From NCBI RefSeq assembly GCF_029338195.1, contig NZ_CP119779.1, forward strand, positions 2,170,001 to 2,234,000: a stretch of DNA of 64,000 nt, written 5' to 3'. This DNA is from Haloarcula litorea. GTDB lineage: Archaea; Halobacteriota; Halobacteria; Halobacteriales; Haloarculaceae. The translations under genes and the position numbers were made by a program. Shown piece by piece: positions 45,197-53,252 of the stretch. Under the pieces are notes generated by a model. The model searched no databases. It was given only the letters and a program-made list of their open reading frames with translations, and was not told the DNA's origin. Each line of letters opens with the position of its first letter. The first letter of the stretch is position 1.

Positions 45197-45212
45197 CGCT
45201 ATCTGTATAGCG
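45197..45212. terminator. Hairpin before the second HalOD1 gene
   Basis: A 6-base perfect stem (CGCTAT, CTGT loop, ATAGCG). It could end the upstream transcript or control the HalOD1 gene. No T-tract follows, so the terminator call is weak. Confidence 0.3.
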
Positions 45213-45292
45213 TCTCAACTCAGGGGGAACTATCAGTGTAGTCAGAAGGGGCTTTGCGTCGGGACGGTATGGCCCGATAAGGGAGACCATTA

Positions 45293-45586
45293 ATGCCAGC
45301 AACGGAGCGCGTATACACGACATCTCCGTCCGAACCGCTCAGTCAGACAGTCGTCTACGCCGTCGCGGACACGAGAGGCGTCGAGCCGACGGCCCTCGAC
45401 GAGACGCTGTACGACTGTATCGACCCCGACGCGCTCGACACGCTGTTCGAGTCGACCGACCGCGTCCACGACGGTCGACTGACCTTCACCATGTGTGACT
45501 GTCGGGTCGAGGTCGACGGCAGTACCGGCACGGTCGTCGTGACCGACTGCCGCGACGAACCGATCACCGCCGAAATCACGGCCTGA
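45293..45586 (+). CDS. HalOD1 output-domain protein (second copy)
   Basis: The product has 97 residues of HalOD1 domain, with PLSQTVVYAVADTRGVEPTALDETLYDCIDPDALDTLFE and LTFTMCDCRVEVDGSTGTVVVT. It is a paralogue of the 43536 gene. A GGGAG sequence seven bases before the ATG could serve as ribosome binding site. It marks the end of the GC-rich accessory group; the next genes are AT-richer. Confidence 0.88.
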   Translation: MPATERVYTTSPSEPLSQTVVYAVADTRGVEPTALDETLYDCIDPDALDTLFESTDRVHDGRLTFTMCDCRVEVDGSTGTVVVTDCRDEPITAEITA

Positions 45587-45709
45587 TTCTCCGGTACTCG
45601 ACTGGCGTTTCCGATACTATCGGTTATGACGATGAAACGATCCTGCCGATCATACGGTCACAACATCCATCTGCTGGGGTAGGAATAACTCCCGGCTGAC
45701 GGATGACGT

Positions 45710-46114
45710 TCAGTACGGTTCGCGCGTCGCTGACCGATCGGCCGGCTCATTCTGGCACTCGACGTACCGTTCAACCACGTTCTCCGCCCACTGACTACGG
45801 AACTGCGGCATAAACTCGCTACCGTCTTGATGACGGCGATCGACACGCTCCCAGGCATTTTCTGCCGCCGCCTGGACCGTTTCGGGCGAGAGAGACCTGA
45901 GTATCGATTCGGCCGCATCGCGCGCTTCGTCCCGGTTCCGATCGGGTTCACGTTCCAGTAACTCGTCTTCGATGGCACGCAACAAGCTCTCACAGCTCTC
46001 GAAATCGATGGTCTCCGCTGCGTGTCGGCTGCTGAAACGGGACTCTATACCGTCAGCTGAACGGCCCCGCGCGAGCCAGTCCATATCCGACGGGTCAGTC
46101 AGGTCAAGCCCCAT
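45710..46114 (-). CDS. Small acidic protein next to the ADP-ribosyltransferase-like gene, unknown
   Basis: The product has 134 residues, acidic and helical, with no signal or known motif (for example SLSPETVQAAAENAWERVDRRH near the middle). The ATG at 46114 is chosen because a TATA-like TTTATATT at 46143-46150 on the minus strand points to transcription near 46120; a TTG at 46129 would lie upstream of it. The GC content is lower than in most of the window. It lies 50 bases downstream of the ADP-ribosyltransferase-like gene and could be its partner. Confidence 0.65.
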   Translation of the reverse strand: MGLDLTDPSDMDWLARGRSADGIESRFSSRHAAETIDFESCESLLRAIEDELLEREPDRNRDEARDAAESILRSLSPETVQAAAENAWERVDRRHQDGSEFMPQFRSQWAENVVERYVECQNEPADRSATREPY

Positions 46115-46164
46115 ATCCGTATGTATCAATCATCTCTCACACAATATAAAATCTTGGTGCACGC

Positions 46165-47082
46165 TTACTGTTCGGTACAAAGCCTCCGAAGATGTGAATC
46201 GAGTTCGTTAAGGGTTGAGACATCCGAGACTCCGATAATATCTCTGTATCTGTCGAACCAGTTCCAAACTCTCGATCGGGCTTCCGGGTTAGCTATCGTG
46301 GCCCCACTCTTAGCAGTGGTCGCGAGTAGCGTTGCAATTTCGTCGTGTTCGTCCCGCCCAAATCGGTAGGGATCAAGGAGGGGGGCGAACACTGGTTCGT
46401 TGCTACGCGGGAGGGTAACATTACGTCGATCCACCGTATCCGAAATGTCACCCCGAATCTGAACTTCGGCGTCTTTGAATCCGACGCTACCATCTTGGGT
46501 AAATTTCAGAATAAAATCTGGAGCAAACAATACCGACGATCGATCGACAACGGTCTCGAATACTGCCAAACCGTACTTCCGCGCGATTACCGGGTCAGTA
46601 GTGAAGTTACTGACACAATTGAGGGTGAGATCGAGGTGCCGATCGGATGGGTTCGTCACCACTTCACATACGAAATCAACTATAGCGTGGCGAAGCCCGC
46701 GGTACACTCGAATCGTCTCATCGAACTCGCGTTGGAGGAACTCCTGGGTCGCTTTGTAAAATCGAGCGACGAGCTGCTCGTCCTCCCTACAAGGATCAAT
46801 ACCAAGCAGATCGCCATTCCGGACGCCACACTCTATGTCGTGTGCTGCTTGCATCGCGAGCGAGTGGGACCGAGCGTAATTTCCGTAGCTTGAGCGCTTC
46901 CAGTCCCAGATACGTCCGAGGTGCAGACGGACACATCTGTCGTTGAAACACTCGTAGAGTCCGTCCACGAACTGTCTCTGTGCCGACTCACTAATCGCGG
47001 GGTATGGTTCGGCGGTCTGACCGTTGAAAGACAATTCGGGATCGACAGATTCCGTCTGCCAGTCAGAGATATTTTCAACCAT
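46165..47082 (-). CDS. Putative ADP-ribosyltransferase-like protein in an AT-rich islet
   Basis: The product has 305 residues from a gene with clearly lower GC content than its surroundings, suggesting transfer. The motif order fits R-S-E ADP-ribosyltransferases: R128 in the beta-strand-like VYRG, S158-x-x-T161-T162-D163 in the NFTTDPVIARKYG segment (compare the STS motif), and the D204-x-E206 in DAEVQIRG (compare E-x-E). The order and spacing (about 30 and 48 residues) are those of the VIP2/phage-type enzymes. The call is an inference from short motifs. If right, it may modify a host or phage target. The ATG at 47082 is preferred; longer frames begin in the AT-rich promoter. Confidence 0.5.
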   Translation of the reverse strand: MVENISDWQTESVDPELSFNGQTAEPYPAISESAQRQFVDGLYECFNDRCVRLHLGRIWDWKRSSYGNYARSHSLAMQAAHDIECGVRNGDLLGIDPCREDEQLVARFYKATQEFLQREFDETIRVYRGLRHAIVDFVCEVVTNPSDRHLDLTLNCVSNFTTDPVIARKYGLAVFETVVDRSSVLFAPDFILKFTQDGSVGFKDAEVQIRGDISDTVDRRNVTLPRSNEPVFAPLLDPYRFGRDEHDEIATLLATTAKSGATIANPEARSRVWNWFDRYRDIIGVSDVSTLNELDSHLRRLCTEQ

Positions 47083-47365
47083 ACGATAAATATGAATTAG
47101 TAGTGGGTGACACACGGAGATTATAAAGATTATGGTCGGAGATGAGCGCTGTTTGGTTACGTGCTACCGGGGCCGCGAATCGCAGGACACCACAGTGTGG
47201 TGGCCGAGACACCAGTGAGCAGACAGCGAGCGCTGGCGGCGTCTTTTGAACTGGTCCCAAGTTCAATTGTGATCTCAGATTGCGTCAGTCCTAATCCCCG
47301 CTGAGTTAGTTCGACACTACGCGAGGGAACGACAATCAGACGAAAATACGGGCGAGGAAAGCTGG
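47083..47365. other. AT-richer spacer between the ADP-ribosyltransferase-like gene and the citramalate/isopropylmalate synthase gene
   Basis: No gene can be supported. TATA-like TTTATAAT (about 47120 on the minus strand) may serve the ADP-ribosyltransferase-like gene. A 15-base perfect palindrome CACCACAGTGTGGTG lies at 47188-47202. A minus-strand open frame runs into this region after the synthase stop, but it is the other frame of that gene and not a separate gene. Confidence 0.5.
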
Positions 47366-48910
47366 TCAGTCGTCGGCGACGAGCGTCTCGTCCCCGTCGA
47401 CGACGAGGCGGTCCATCGCGTCGACCATCGCCCGGACCGAGGCCCGGGTGATGTCCGAGTCGCTGGCCGAGACGGTGACGTGGTCGTCGCCGCGGGACAT
47501 CTCGATCTGGACGGTGACGATGGCGTCGGTCCCGCCCGTGATCGCGTCGACGTGGTAGTCCTCCAGCGTGGCGTCGGCGGCGTGAGACAGCGCCGTCTCG
47601 GTCGCGTTCATCGCGGCGTCGACCGGTCCCGAGCCGGTCGCGGCCTCCTTGCGCTCCTCGCCGTCGACCGACAGCCGGACGCTCGCGGTCGGCGTGTCCG
47701 CACCGGACATCGCGTTGAGTTCCAGCAGTTCGACCCGCCGCTCGCCGGCCTGGCCCGTCACCTCGTCGGCGATGGTCAGCAGGTCGGCGTCGGTGACCCG
47801 CTTGCCGCGGTCGCCGATCTCCTTGACCCGCGAGACGATCTCGGCGAGCTGGTCGTCGCTGACCTCGACGTCGTGCTCGTCGAGGGCCGCCTTCACGCCG
47901 GCGCGACCGGCGTGTTTCCCGAGCGCGAGGCGGCGCTCCCGACCCACCTTCTCCGGCGGGTACGGCTCGTACATCGCGTCGTCTTTCAGCGTGCCGTCGG
48001 TGTGGATACCCGACTCGTGGGTGAAGGCGTTCTGCCCGACGACGGCCTTGTTCGGGGCCAGCGGGATGCCGGTCCGGTTGGCGATGAGGTCCGCGAGGTC
48101 GTACACCTCGGGCAGTGCCATCGTCTCGACGCCGTAGCCGTGGTCTAACGCGATGGCGACCTCCTCCAGGGCGACGTTGCCGGCCCGCTCGCCGATGCCG
48201 TTGATGGTGCCGTGGACGAGGTCCGCGCCGGCGGCGATCGACACGAGGGCGTTCGTGACTGCGAGCCCGAGGTCGTCGTGGGTGTGCGTGCTCACGGGGC
48301 CGAGTTCCGAGAGCCGCGAGACGCACTCGAGCGCGCGGTCGGGCGTCGCGTGGCCGACGGTGTCGGCCCAGCAGACCCGGTCGGCCCCGGCGTCCAGCGC
48401 CGCCCCGAGCAGTTCGACGAGGTAGTCCAGGTCCGCCCGCGAGCCGTCCTCGCCGATGACCTCGATCCACAGCCCGTGGTCGACGGCGTACTCGACGAGC
48501 GAGACGGTGTTCTCGACGTTCTCCGCGCGGGAGGTGCCGACCTTCCGCTCGACGTGCCTGTCGCTTGCGGGGACGACGAGGTTGATCCCGTCGACGCCAC
48601 ACTCCAGCGCCAGGTCGATGTCGTTGCGGATGCCACGGCAGAAGCTCGTCACCGTCGCGTCGAGGTCGAGCCCGGCCACCCGGGAGATGGTCTCGCGCTC
48701 GCCCGGCCCCGTACAGGCGCTGCCGGCCTCGATCACGTCGATCTCGGCGGCGTCGAGCTTCCGGGCGATGTCGGCCTTGTCGCCGGGCGTCAGCGAGACG
48801 CCCGGGGCCTGCTCCCCGTCGCGCAGCGTCGTGTCGAGAAACTGTACCTCACCGACCTCGTCGAGGGGACGCGTCGCTGGGTGGTCCCCGAATAGCGTGT
48901 ACTGGCTCAC
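47366..48910 (-). CDS. (R)-Citramalate synthase / 2-isopropylmalate synthase family protein
   Basis: Enzyme of the LeuA/CimA family that condenses acetyl-CoA with a 2-oxo acid for isoleucine or leucine synthesis, 514 residues. The catalytic and metal motifs LDTTLRDGEQAPGVSLTPGDK, VEAGSACTG-type IEAGSACTGPGE, the THTHDDLGLAVTN segment with the HxH ligands, and NGIGERAGN are present. The C-terminal LeuA-type regulatory domain (about 380-510) is complete. Whether pyruvate or 2-oxoisovalerate is used is not clear from the sequence, so no symbol is assigned. The start MSQYTLFGDHPATRPLDE is typical of haloarchaea. Confidence 0.9.
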   Translation of the reverse strand: MSQYTLFGDHPATRPLDEVGEVQFLDTTLRDGEQAPGVSLTPGDKADIARKLDAAEIDVIEAGSACTGPGERETISRVAGLDLDATVTSFCRGIRNDIDLALECGVDGINLVVPASDRHVERKVGTSRAENVENTVSLVEYAVDHGLWIEVIGEDGSRADLDYLVELLGAALDAGADRVCWADTVGHATPDRALECVSRLSELGPVSTHTHDDLGLAVTNALVSIAAGADLVHGTINGIGERAGNVALEEVAIALDHGYGVETMALPEVYDLADLIANRTGIPLAPNKAVVGQNAFTHESGIHTDGTLKDDAMYEPYPPEKVGRERRLALGKHAGRAGVKAALDEHDVEVSDDQLAEIVSRVKEIGDRGKRVTDADLLTIADEVTGQAGERRVELLELNAMSGADTPTASVRLSVDGEERKEAATGSGPVDAAMNATETALSHAADATLEDYHVDAITGGTDAIVTVQIEMSRGDDHVTVSASDSDITRASVRAMVDAMDRLVVDGDETLVADD

Positions 48911-49165
48911 AGAAGGGTCACTTCCATCACTTCGCTGGACGAATTTCGCGCCCAGCCGCCTCGCGGCGACTTCCTCTATCCTCCGTCGGGTGTTCCGACA
49001 TAGTGGTAGCTACTCCGACCCTCACCGTCTAAAGTGTGGCGGAAACCGTGCGAGAGCGTGGACGCCGCCGCGAGCGAGCGGCAGCCGCCTCCTGCCGGCG
49101 TGTGTACCCGCGGCTGCCGACGGGCCTGGACGGAAGATTTTCCTGGGGCTTCGTCGAGTCGGCCC

Positions 49166-49393
49166 GTGACCTCCGTCTCGAACAGCCGCTCGGTCCGTGA
49201 CCTCCTGCTCGTCGTCGTGTTCCAACTGGGCGTCGGTCTCGTTCTGGTCGCCGACGCCGCGAACGCTGCCCGGGGCTACGGGACGTTGCTCGGGGACGTC
49301 GGCCAGCTAGTCGGCGGGCTGACGGCACTCGGTGCGCTCCTCGTGCTGGCCGCGGGGTCGGCACCGAGCGAGTCGGCCGAACCGGCGGAGTGA
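49166..49393 (+). CDS. Small two-helix membrane protein, unknown function
   Basis: The product has 75 residues with hydrophobic segments at about 9-31 and 43-62. It starts at GTG (VTSVSNSRSVRDLLLVVVFQ), since longer frames begin in sequence without coding character. It converges with the DUF192 gene, 13 bases apart. No family is recognised. Confidence 0.6.
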   Translation: MTSVSNSRSVRDLLLVVVFQLGVGLVLVADAANAARGYGTLLGDVGQLVGGLTALGALLVLAAGSAPSESAEPAE

Positions 49394-49406
49394 CGCCAGC
49401 ACGCGG

Positions 49407-49754
49407 TCAGCACCGAACCACGACCGTGTCTCCCTCCTCGACCCCGTCGGCGGCCCCGGCCGGGAGCTCCAGGAGCGTGTCCGCCCGCGCTCGCCCCGTG
49501 CCCGTCCACGCGGGGACGGTCTCGACGGCCTGGACCTCGTCGTCGACCAGCCAGACCGCGTCAAGCGGGAACGGGACGAACACCATGTGGATAAAGCGCG
49601 TGTCAGCGCCGTCGAACGGGAAGACGAGCGCGTAGTCGTCGGGGATCGACCGCCGGAACATCAGCCCGAGCCCCTGCCGGACGAGCGACTCCGCGACCTC
49701 GACGTCGCTCGCGAGCGTGCGGTCGCGGCCGTCGGGGTCGTGGACGACGCGCAT
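49407..49754 (-). CDS. DUF192 protein
   Basis: The product has 115 residues with the DUF192 pattern: ESLVRQGLGLMFRRSIPDD, FPFDGADTRFIHMVFVPFPLDAVWLVDD, and TGTGRARADTLLELPAGAADG. The family is often exported in bacteria, but no signal peptide is seen here. The ATG at 49754 follows from the family pattern; longer frames lack it. Its function is unknown. Confidence 0.88.
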   Translation of the reverse strand: MRVVHDPDGRDRTLASDVEVAESLVRQGLGLMFRRSIPDDYALVFPFDGADTRFIHMVFVPFPLDAVWLVDDEVQAVETVPAWTGTGRARADTLLELPAGAADGVEEGDTVVVRC

Positions 49755-49860
49755 ACCGCCGCCGAGACCGCCGCCGGGCAAAAGCGTTCCGTCGGGACAC
49801 CCGGCGTCCGTCGGTTCTGCCGGGGGCAGATTCACGTGGCTCCGACCCCCACCGACGGCT

Positions 49861-50475
49861 ATGGAGAAGGCTCCGGGCGGCACGAGCGTCGGCGTCGACG
49901 ACCCGTACGACCACGTCGACCGCTGTGACTTCGTCACCGACGAGGGGAAGTGCCGGTGGGCACGTGAGCACGGCCACCGGGACCCCGCGTTCGCCGACGC
50001 CCGCAGCGCCGAGGACTTCCGGTGTCCGGCCGCGGTGGGACCCGACGGCGACGCCGGCGAGACGCCGCGCGTCTCGGGACGGTCGAGCGGGGCACAGGGC
50101 GACCCGCGAGACGACGCCGAGTGGGACTGGGCCGACTGCCCCCACTTCCGCTGTCGCCAGCACGACCGCGAGTGCGCCCGCTGTGGCCTCGAAGAGCGGC
50201 GGATGGCCCACTCCGACGAGCGGCCGCTGTTGGAGGAGCACCACCTGTCCTACGACGACGCGGCCGACGCCGCCGGCGACGGCGACGATCCCGGCCACGA
50301 GATCACGGTCTACCTCTGCCGGTGGTGTCACGCGAAGGTCCACGAGTCGTGGGCGCGCGTCGACGACGACGCCAGTCCCGATCCGGAGGCAATCGCCGAG
50401 AAGGAGGGGCGGCGCTCGCGCGAGCAGTCCGAACTCGGTTTCGAGTCCGCCGCCGAGCGGTACGACGGCGAGTGA
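49861..50475 (+). CDS. DUF7097-like protein with HNH-type zinc motifs
   Basis: The product has 204 residues. The C-terminal half has an HNH-like zinc layout: CARCGLEERRMAHSDERPLL, then EEHHLSYDD, and LCRWCHAKVHESW. The N-terminal half has further cysteines (RCDFVTDEGKC and DFRCPAAV). The HH and CxxCH pattern resembles HNH endonuclease cores, and the haloarchaeal DUF7097 label is from memory. The substrate is unknown. The ATG at 49861 fits a short promoter upstream. It precedes guaAA by 88 bases. Confidence 0.75.
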   Translation: MEKAPGGTSVGVDDPYDHVDRCDFVTDEGKCRWAREHGHRDPAFADARSAEDFRCPAAVGPDGDAGETPRVSGRSSGAQGDPRDDAEWDWADCPHFRCRQHDRECARCGLEERRMAHSDERPLLEEHHLSYDDAADAAGDGDDPGHEITVYLCRWCHAKVHESWARVDDDASPDPEAIAEKEGRRSREQSELGFESAAERYDGE

Positions 50476-50563
50476 CGTCGTGTCGCTCCCGCCCGCTCTC
50501 CTGTCGGCGACTGCGAGCCCCGTTTCAGGAGATATATACGCCGCCACGGCGTGACACTACCTA

Positions 50564-51130
50564 ATGACTCACATCGCCGTCGTCGACAACCACGGCCAGT
50601 TCACCCACCTGGAGCAGCGCGCGCTCCGTGACATGGGCGTGGACGTCGAACTGATCGACAACACCACGCCGCCCGCGGAGATCGAGGCCGACGGGCTCGT
50701 CCTCTCCGGTGGGCCGGATATGGACGACATCGGGAACTGCCCCGACTACCTCGACCTGGACGTCCCCGTGCTGGGCATCTGCCTGGGGATGCAACTGATC
50801 GCCGACGAACTCGGCGGCCGCGTCGGGGGCGGGGAGTACGGCGGCTACGCCGACGTGACCGTCGAGATCCTCGACGACGAGGACCCGCTGGTCGGCTCGC
50901 TGGCCCCCGAGACCCGCGTCTGGGCCAGCCACGCCGACGAGGTCAAGGAAGTCCCCGAGGGGTTCGCGTGCACGGCCACCTCCGACGTCTGTGGCGTCGA
51001 GGCGATGAGCGACACCGAGCGCGACCTCTACGGCGTCCAGTGGCACCCGGAGGTCGCCCACACCGAGGAGGGCGAGGAAGTGTTCGAGAACTTCCTGGCC
51101 GTCTGCGAGCGCGCGGCCCCGACACAGTGA
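50564..51130 (+). CDS. guaAA: GMP synthase subunit A (glutamine amidotransferase)
   Basis: Class I glutaminase that feeds ammonia to GMP synthase, 188 residues, as a separate subunit as is usual in archaea. The nucleophile is C73 in GICLGMQLIADELGG, and the other catalytic residues are H161 and E163 in VQWHPEVAH. The oxyanion stretch LVLSGGPDMDDI is normal. The ATP-pyrophosphatase subunit is not in the window. Confidence 0.96.
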   Translation: MTHIAVVDNHGQFTHLEQRALRDMGVDVELIDNTTPPAEIEADGLVLSGGPDMDDIGNCPDYLDLDVPVLGICLGMQLIADELGGRVGGGEYGGYADVTVEILDDEDPLVGSLAPETRVWASHADEVKEVPEGFACTATSDVCGVEAMSDTERDLYGVQWHPEVAHTEEGEEVFENFLAVCERAAPTQ

Positions 51131-51180
51131 TCGCCGGAGAGCGACGGGATTTATAAGCCGTCGCAGGGAGTGACTGACAA

Positions 51181-53043
51181 ATGACTGCCACGCAGGGGAA
51201 CCTCGCCGGGCTCTCCCGGTTCATCTTCAGAGCGCCCAACTGGTACTCCAGCCTGGCCTTCGCCCTGTTCATCGCGGCCCTCACCGGCGTCGCGGCCTTC
51301 GACTCGCGGTTCGTGCTGGACGACGCCTGGCAGGGCGTGTTCTTCATCGGGCTGCCGACGGTCATCGCCAGCGCCGTCACGCCGTGGGTCGACCGCCGGT
51401 TCGGCGGCCAGCTGACGCCCAACCGCGCGTCGCTGCTTGCGCTCATCTGCGAGCTCGTCACCATCTTCTTCCTGACGGTGGCCGGCGTCGTCGCGCTCGC
51501 GACGCCACAGCTCGGGCAGAACTTCGTCTTCGACGTGATGCTGGTGGCGCTGGCCTCGATCTTCGCCTTCCGCCTGCTCATCCTGATGGCCGTCTCCCGG
51601 CACTCGCTGCTGACGGCGGTCGTCCCGGCCAGCGTCCAGACCGTGGCCGCGGCCGGCCTGCTCGCGGTCTACAGCGGCGCGACTGCGTTCATCCTGGACA
51701 ACCCGACGCTGCGGGAGACGCTGGCCCGCGCCGAGCGTGCCCCGCCGGAGATCCAGGGGTTCATCCCCGCGGACTTCGTCCTGCTCGCCGTCATCTGTGC
51801 GCTGTACGCCGGTGCCGTCTGGTTGTTCCTCGTCACCATCGACCGGCCGTGGCGCTCCTCGCTCGGCGTCTCGGCGCTCGACTTCCTCCGGGGGTTCATC
51901 GGCCACATCGCCGAGGGGACCGACGAACTGGAGGCCTTCTTCGAGGACATCGGCGAGGAAGCGATCGTCCCGGTGACGGTGCTGGCCGTCCGCCGTCCCG
52001 ACGGCGAGGAGAAGGCCCGCTTCGTCCTGCCGATGATCCACCCCGGTCCGATGGGGGAGATCGGCGGCGGGAACCTCCCCAAGCGGGTCGCAGAGACCGC
52101 CGACGGCGTCGCCTTCCCGCCACACGCAACCGCGGGCCACGACTTCAACCTCGTGACCGAGAGCGAGGTCGACACCATCATCGACACCGCCGACCGCGCG
52201 TTCGCCGACATCGACTACAGCGCGACGGCGACGCCCAGCCACCGCATCGAGGAGGGCGAGGCCACCATCACGGGGCAGGCGTTCGGCGGCGACGCGCTCG
52301 CCGTCGCCACCTTCGCGCCCGGCTGTGCCGACGACGTGGACTACTCGGTGGGCCTCTCGGCGATGGCCGAGGCCCGCTCGGACGAGGTCGGGGACGTCCT
52401 GCTGGTCGACGCCCACAACTGCAACGACGGGCTGGAAGGGGAGGACCTCGGTCACGTCGTCCCCGGGAGCGAGCGCTCGTTCGACGTCATCAACGGCACC
52501 GGCCGGCTGGCCGACCTGGTGAGCGAGTCCGACGCCGGCGACCTCCAGTGTGGCGTCGCCTGGGACGAGACCCCTTGGGAGCCGGCGGACGGCATCGGCC
52601 CGCTGGGCATCCGGGCCTGCGTCTTCGCGGTCGACGGACAGCGGACCGCCTACGTCCTCGTCGACGGCAACAACATGGAGCCGGGGCTCCGCGAGGACAT
52701 CCTCGACGCCGTCGACGGCGTCGACCGCCTGGAGGTGATGACCAGCGACACCCACATCGTCAACACCGTCGAGGCCGAGAACCAGGTCGGTCAGGCGATC
52801 CCCGACGACGATCTGATCGAGCTGATCGACGATCTGGTCGGGCGGGCGGTCGCCGACCTCGAACCCGTCGAGGCCGGGATGGCCAGCGACACCGCCGAGG
52901 TGACCGTCTTCGGCAACGACCGCACCGAGACGCTGGCCTCGACGGCCAACGCGATGGTGTCGCTGGGCGGCGCGCTGGCGGCCGCGTTCATCCTCGCCGT
53001 GATGGCCGTCAGCGTCCTCGTGTTCCTGCTGGCCGGCGTGTAG
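51181..53043 (+). CDS. DUF2070 membrane protein
   Basis: Archaeal membrane protein of 620 residues with about seven N-terminal transmembrane helices (about 20-230) and a large soluble part that has the conserved MIHPGPMGEIGGGNLPKR and LVDAHNCNDGLEGEDL stretches. A final hydrophobic helix lies at 595-618. Conserved among archaea, the role is not known. The DAHNC and GPMG motifs suggest an enzymatic site in the soluble part. Confidence 0.92.
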   Translation: MTATQGNLAGLSRFIFRAPNWYSSLAFALFIAALTGVAAFDSRFVLDDAWQGVFFIGLPTVIASAVTPWVDRRFGGQLTPNRASLLALICELVTIFFLTVAGVVALATPQLGQNFVFDVMLVALASIFAFRLLILMAVSRHSLLTAVVPASVQTVAAAGLLAVYSGATAFILDNPTLRETLARAERAPPEIQGFIPADFVLLAVICALYAGAVWLFLVTIDRPWRSSLGVSALDFLRGFIGHIAEGTDELEAFFEDIGEEAIVPVTVLAVRRPDGEEKARFVLPMIHPGPMGEIGGGNLPKRVAETADGVAFPPHATAGHDFNLVTESEVDTIIDTADRAFADIDYSATATPSHRIEEGEATITGQAFGGDALAVATFAPGCADDVDYSVGLSAMAEARSDEVGDVLLVDAHNCNDGLEGEDLGHVVPGSERSFDVINGTGRLADLVSESDAGDLQCGVAWDETPWEPADGIGPLGIRACVFAVDGQRTAYVLVDGNNMEPGLREDILDAVDGVDRLEVMTSDTHIVNTVEAENQVGQAIPDDDLIELIDDLVGRAVADLEPVEAGMASDTAEVTVFGNDRTETLASTANAMVSLGGALAAAFILAVMAVSVLVFLLAGV

Positions 53044-53096
53044 CCGGCCGGCGGAGACGGCGATCTCGCTCGGGAGTGTGTCGTCGCGAGAGGAAG

Positions 53097-53181
53097 CGCC
53101 GAGGAGGAGATTTGAACTCCTGAGTCCGTGAGGACAGTTGCTCTCGAAGCAACCGCCTTGGCCAGGCTAGGCTACCTCGGC
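53097..53181 (-). tRNA. tRNA-Ser (anticodon CGA)
   Basis: 85 bases on the minus strand. The acceptor stem GCCGAGG pairs with CCTCGGC, followed by the discriminator G. The D-arm GCCTAGCCTGGCCAAGGC and the anticodon stem GTTGC/GCAAC with the loop TTCGAGA give anticodon CGA (53144-53146 on the plus strand). A long variable arm typical of serine tRNA follows, with TPsiC loop GGAGTTCAAATCTCC. The CCA end is not encoded. The gene reads UCG codons. Confidence 0.97.
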
Positions 53182-53252
53182 TCACTCCAACGTATCGCGG
53201 TTCGCTCTTTAGGCGTTTCGATTCCGGCCGCCGTCCGTCGGGGGCGCGACGG

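Noticed and set aside
47157-47365. Minus-strand open frame running past the synthase stop into the spacer, considered as a transposase remnant.
   Set aside because: It is an alternative frame of the synthase gene continued by chance. The peptide does not recall a known transposase well enough to claim one.
47083-47365. Attachment site or terminal inverted repeats of an element around the AT-rich islet.
   Set aside because: I searched by eye for matching ends near 45590-45710 and 47083-47365 and found only the palindrome, so no boundaries can be claimed.
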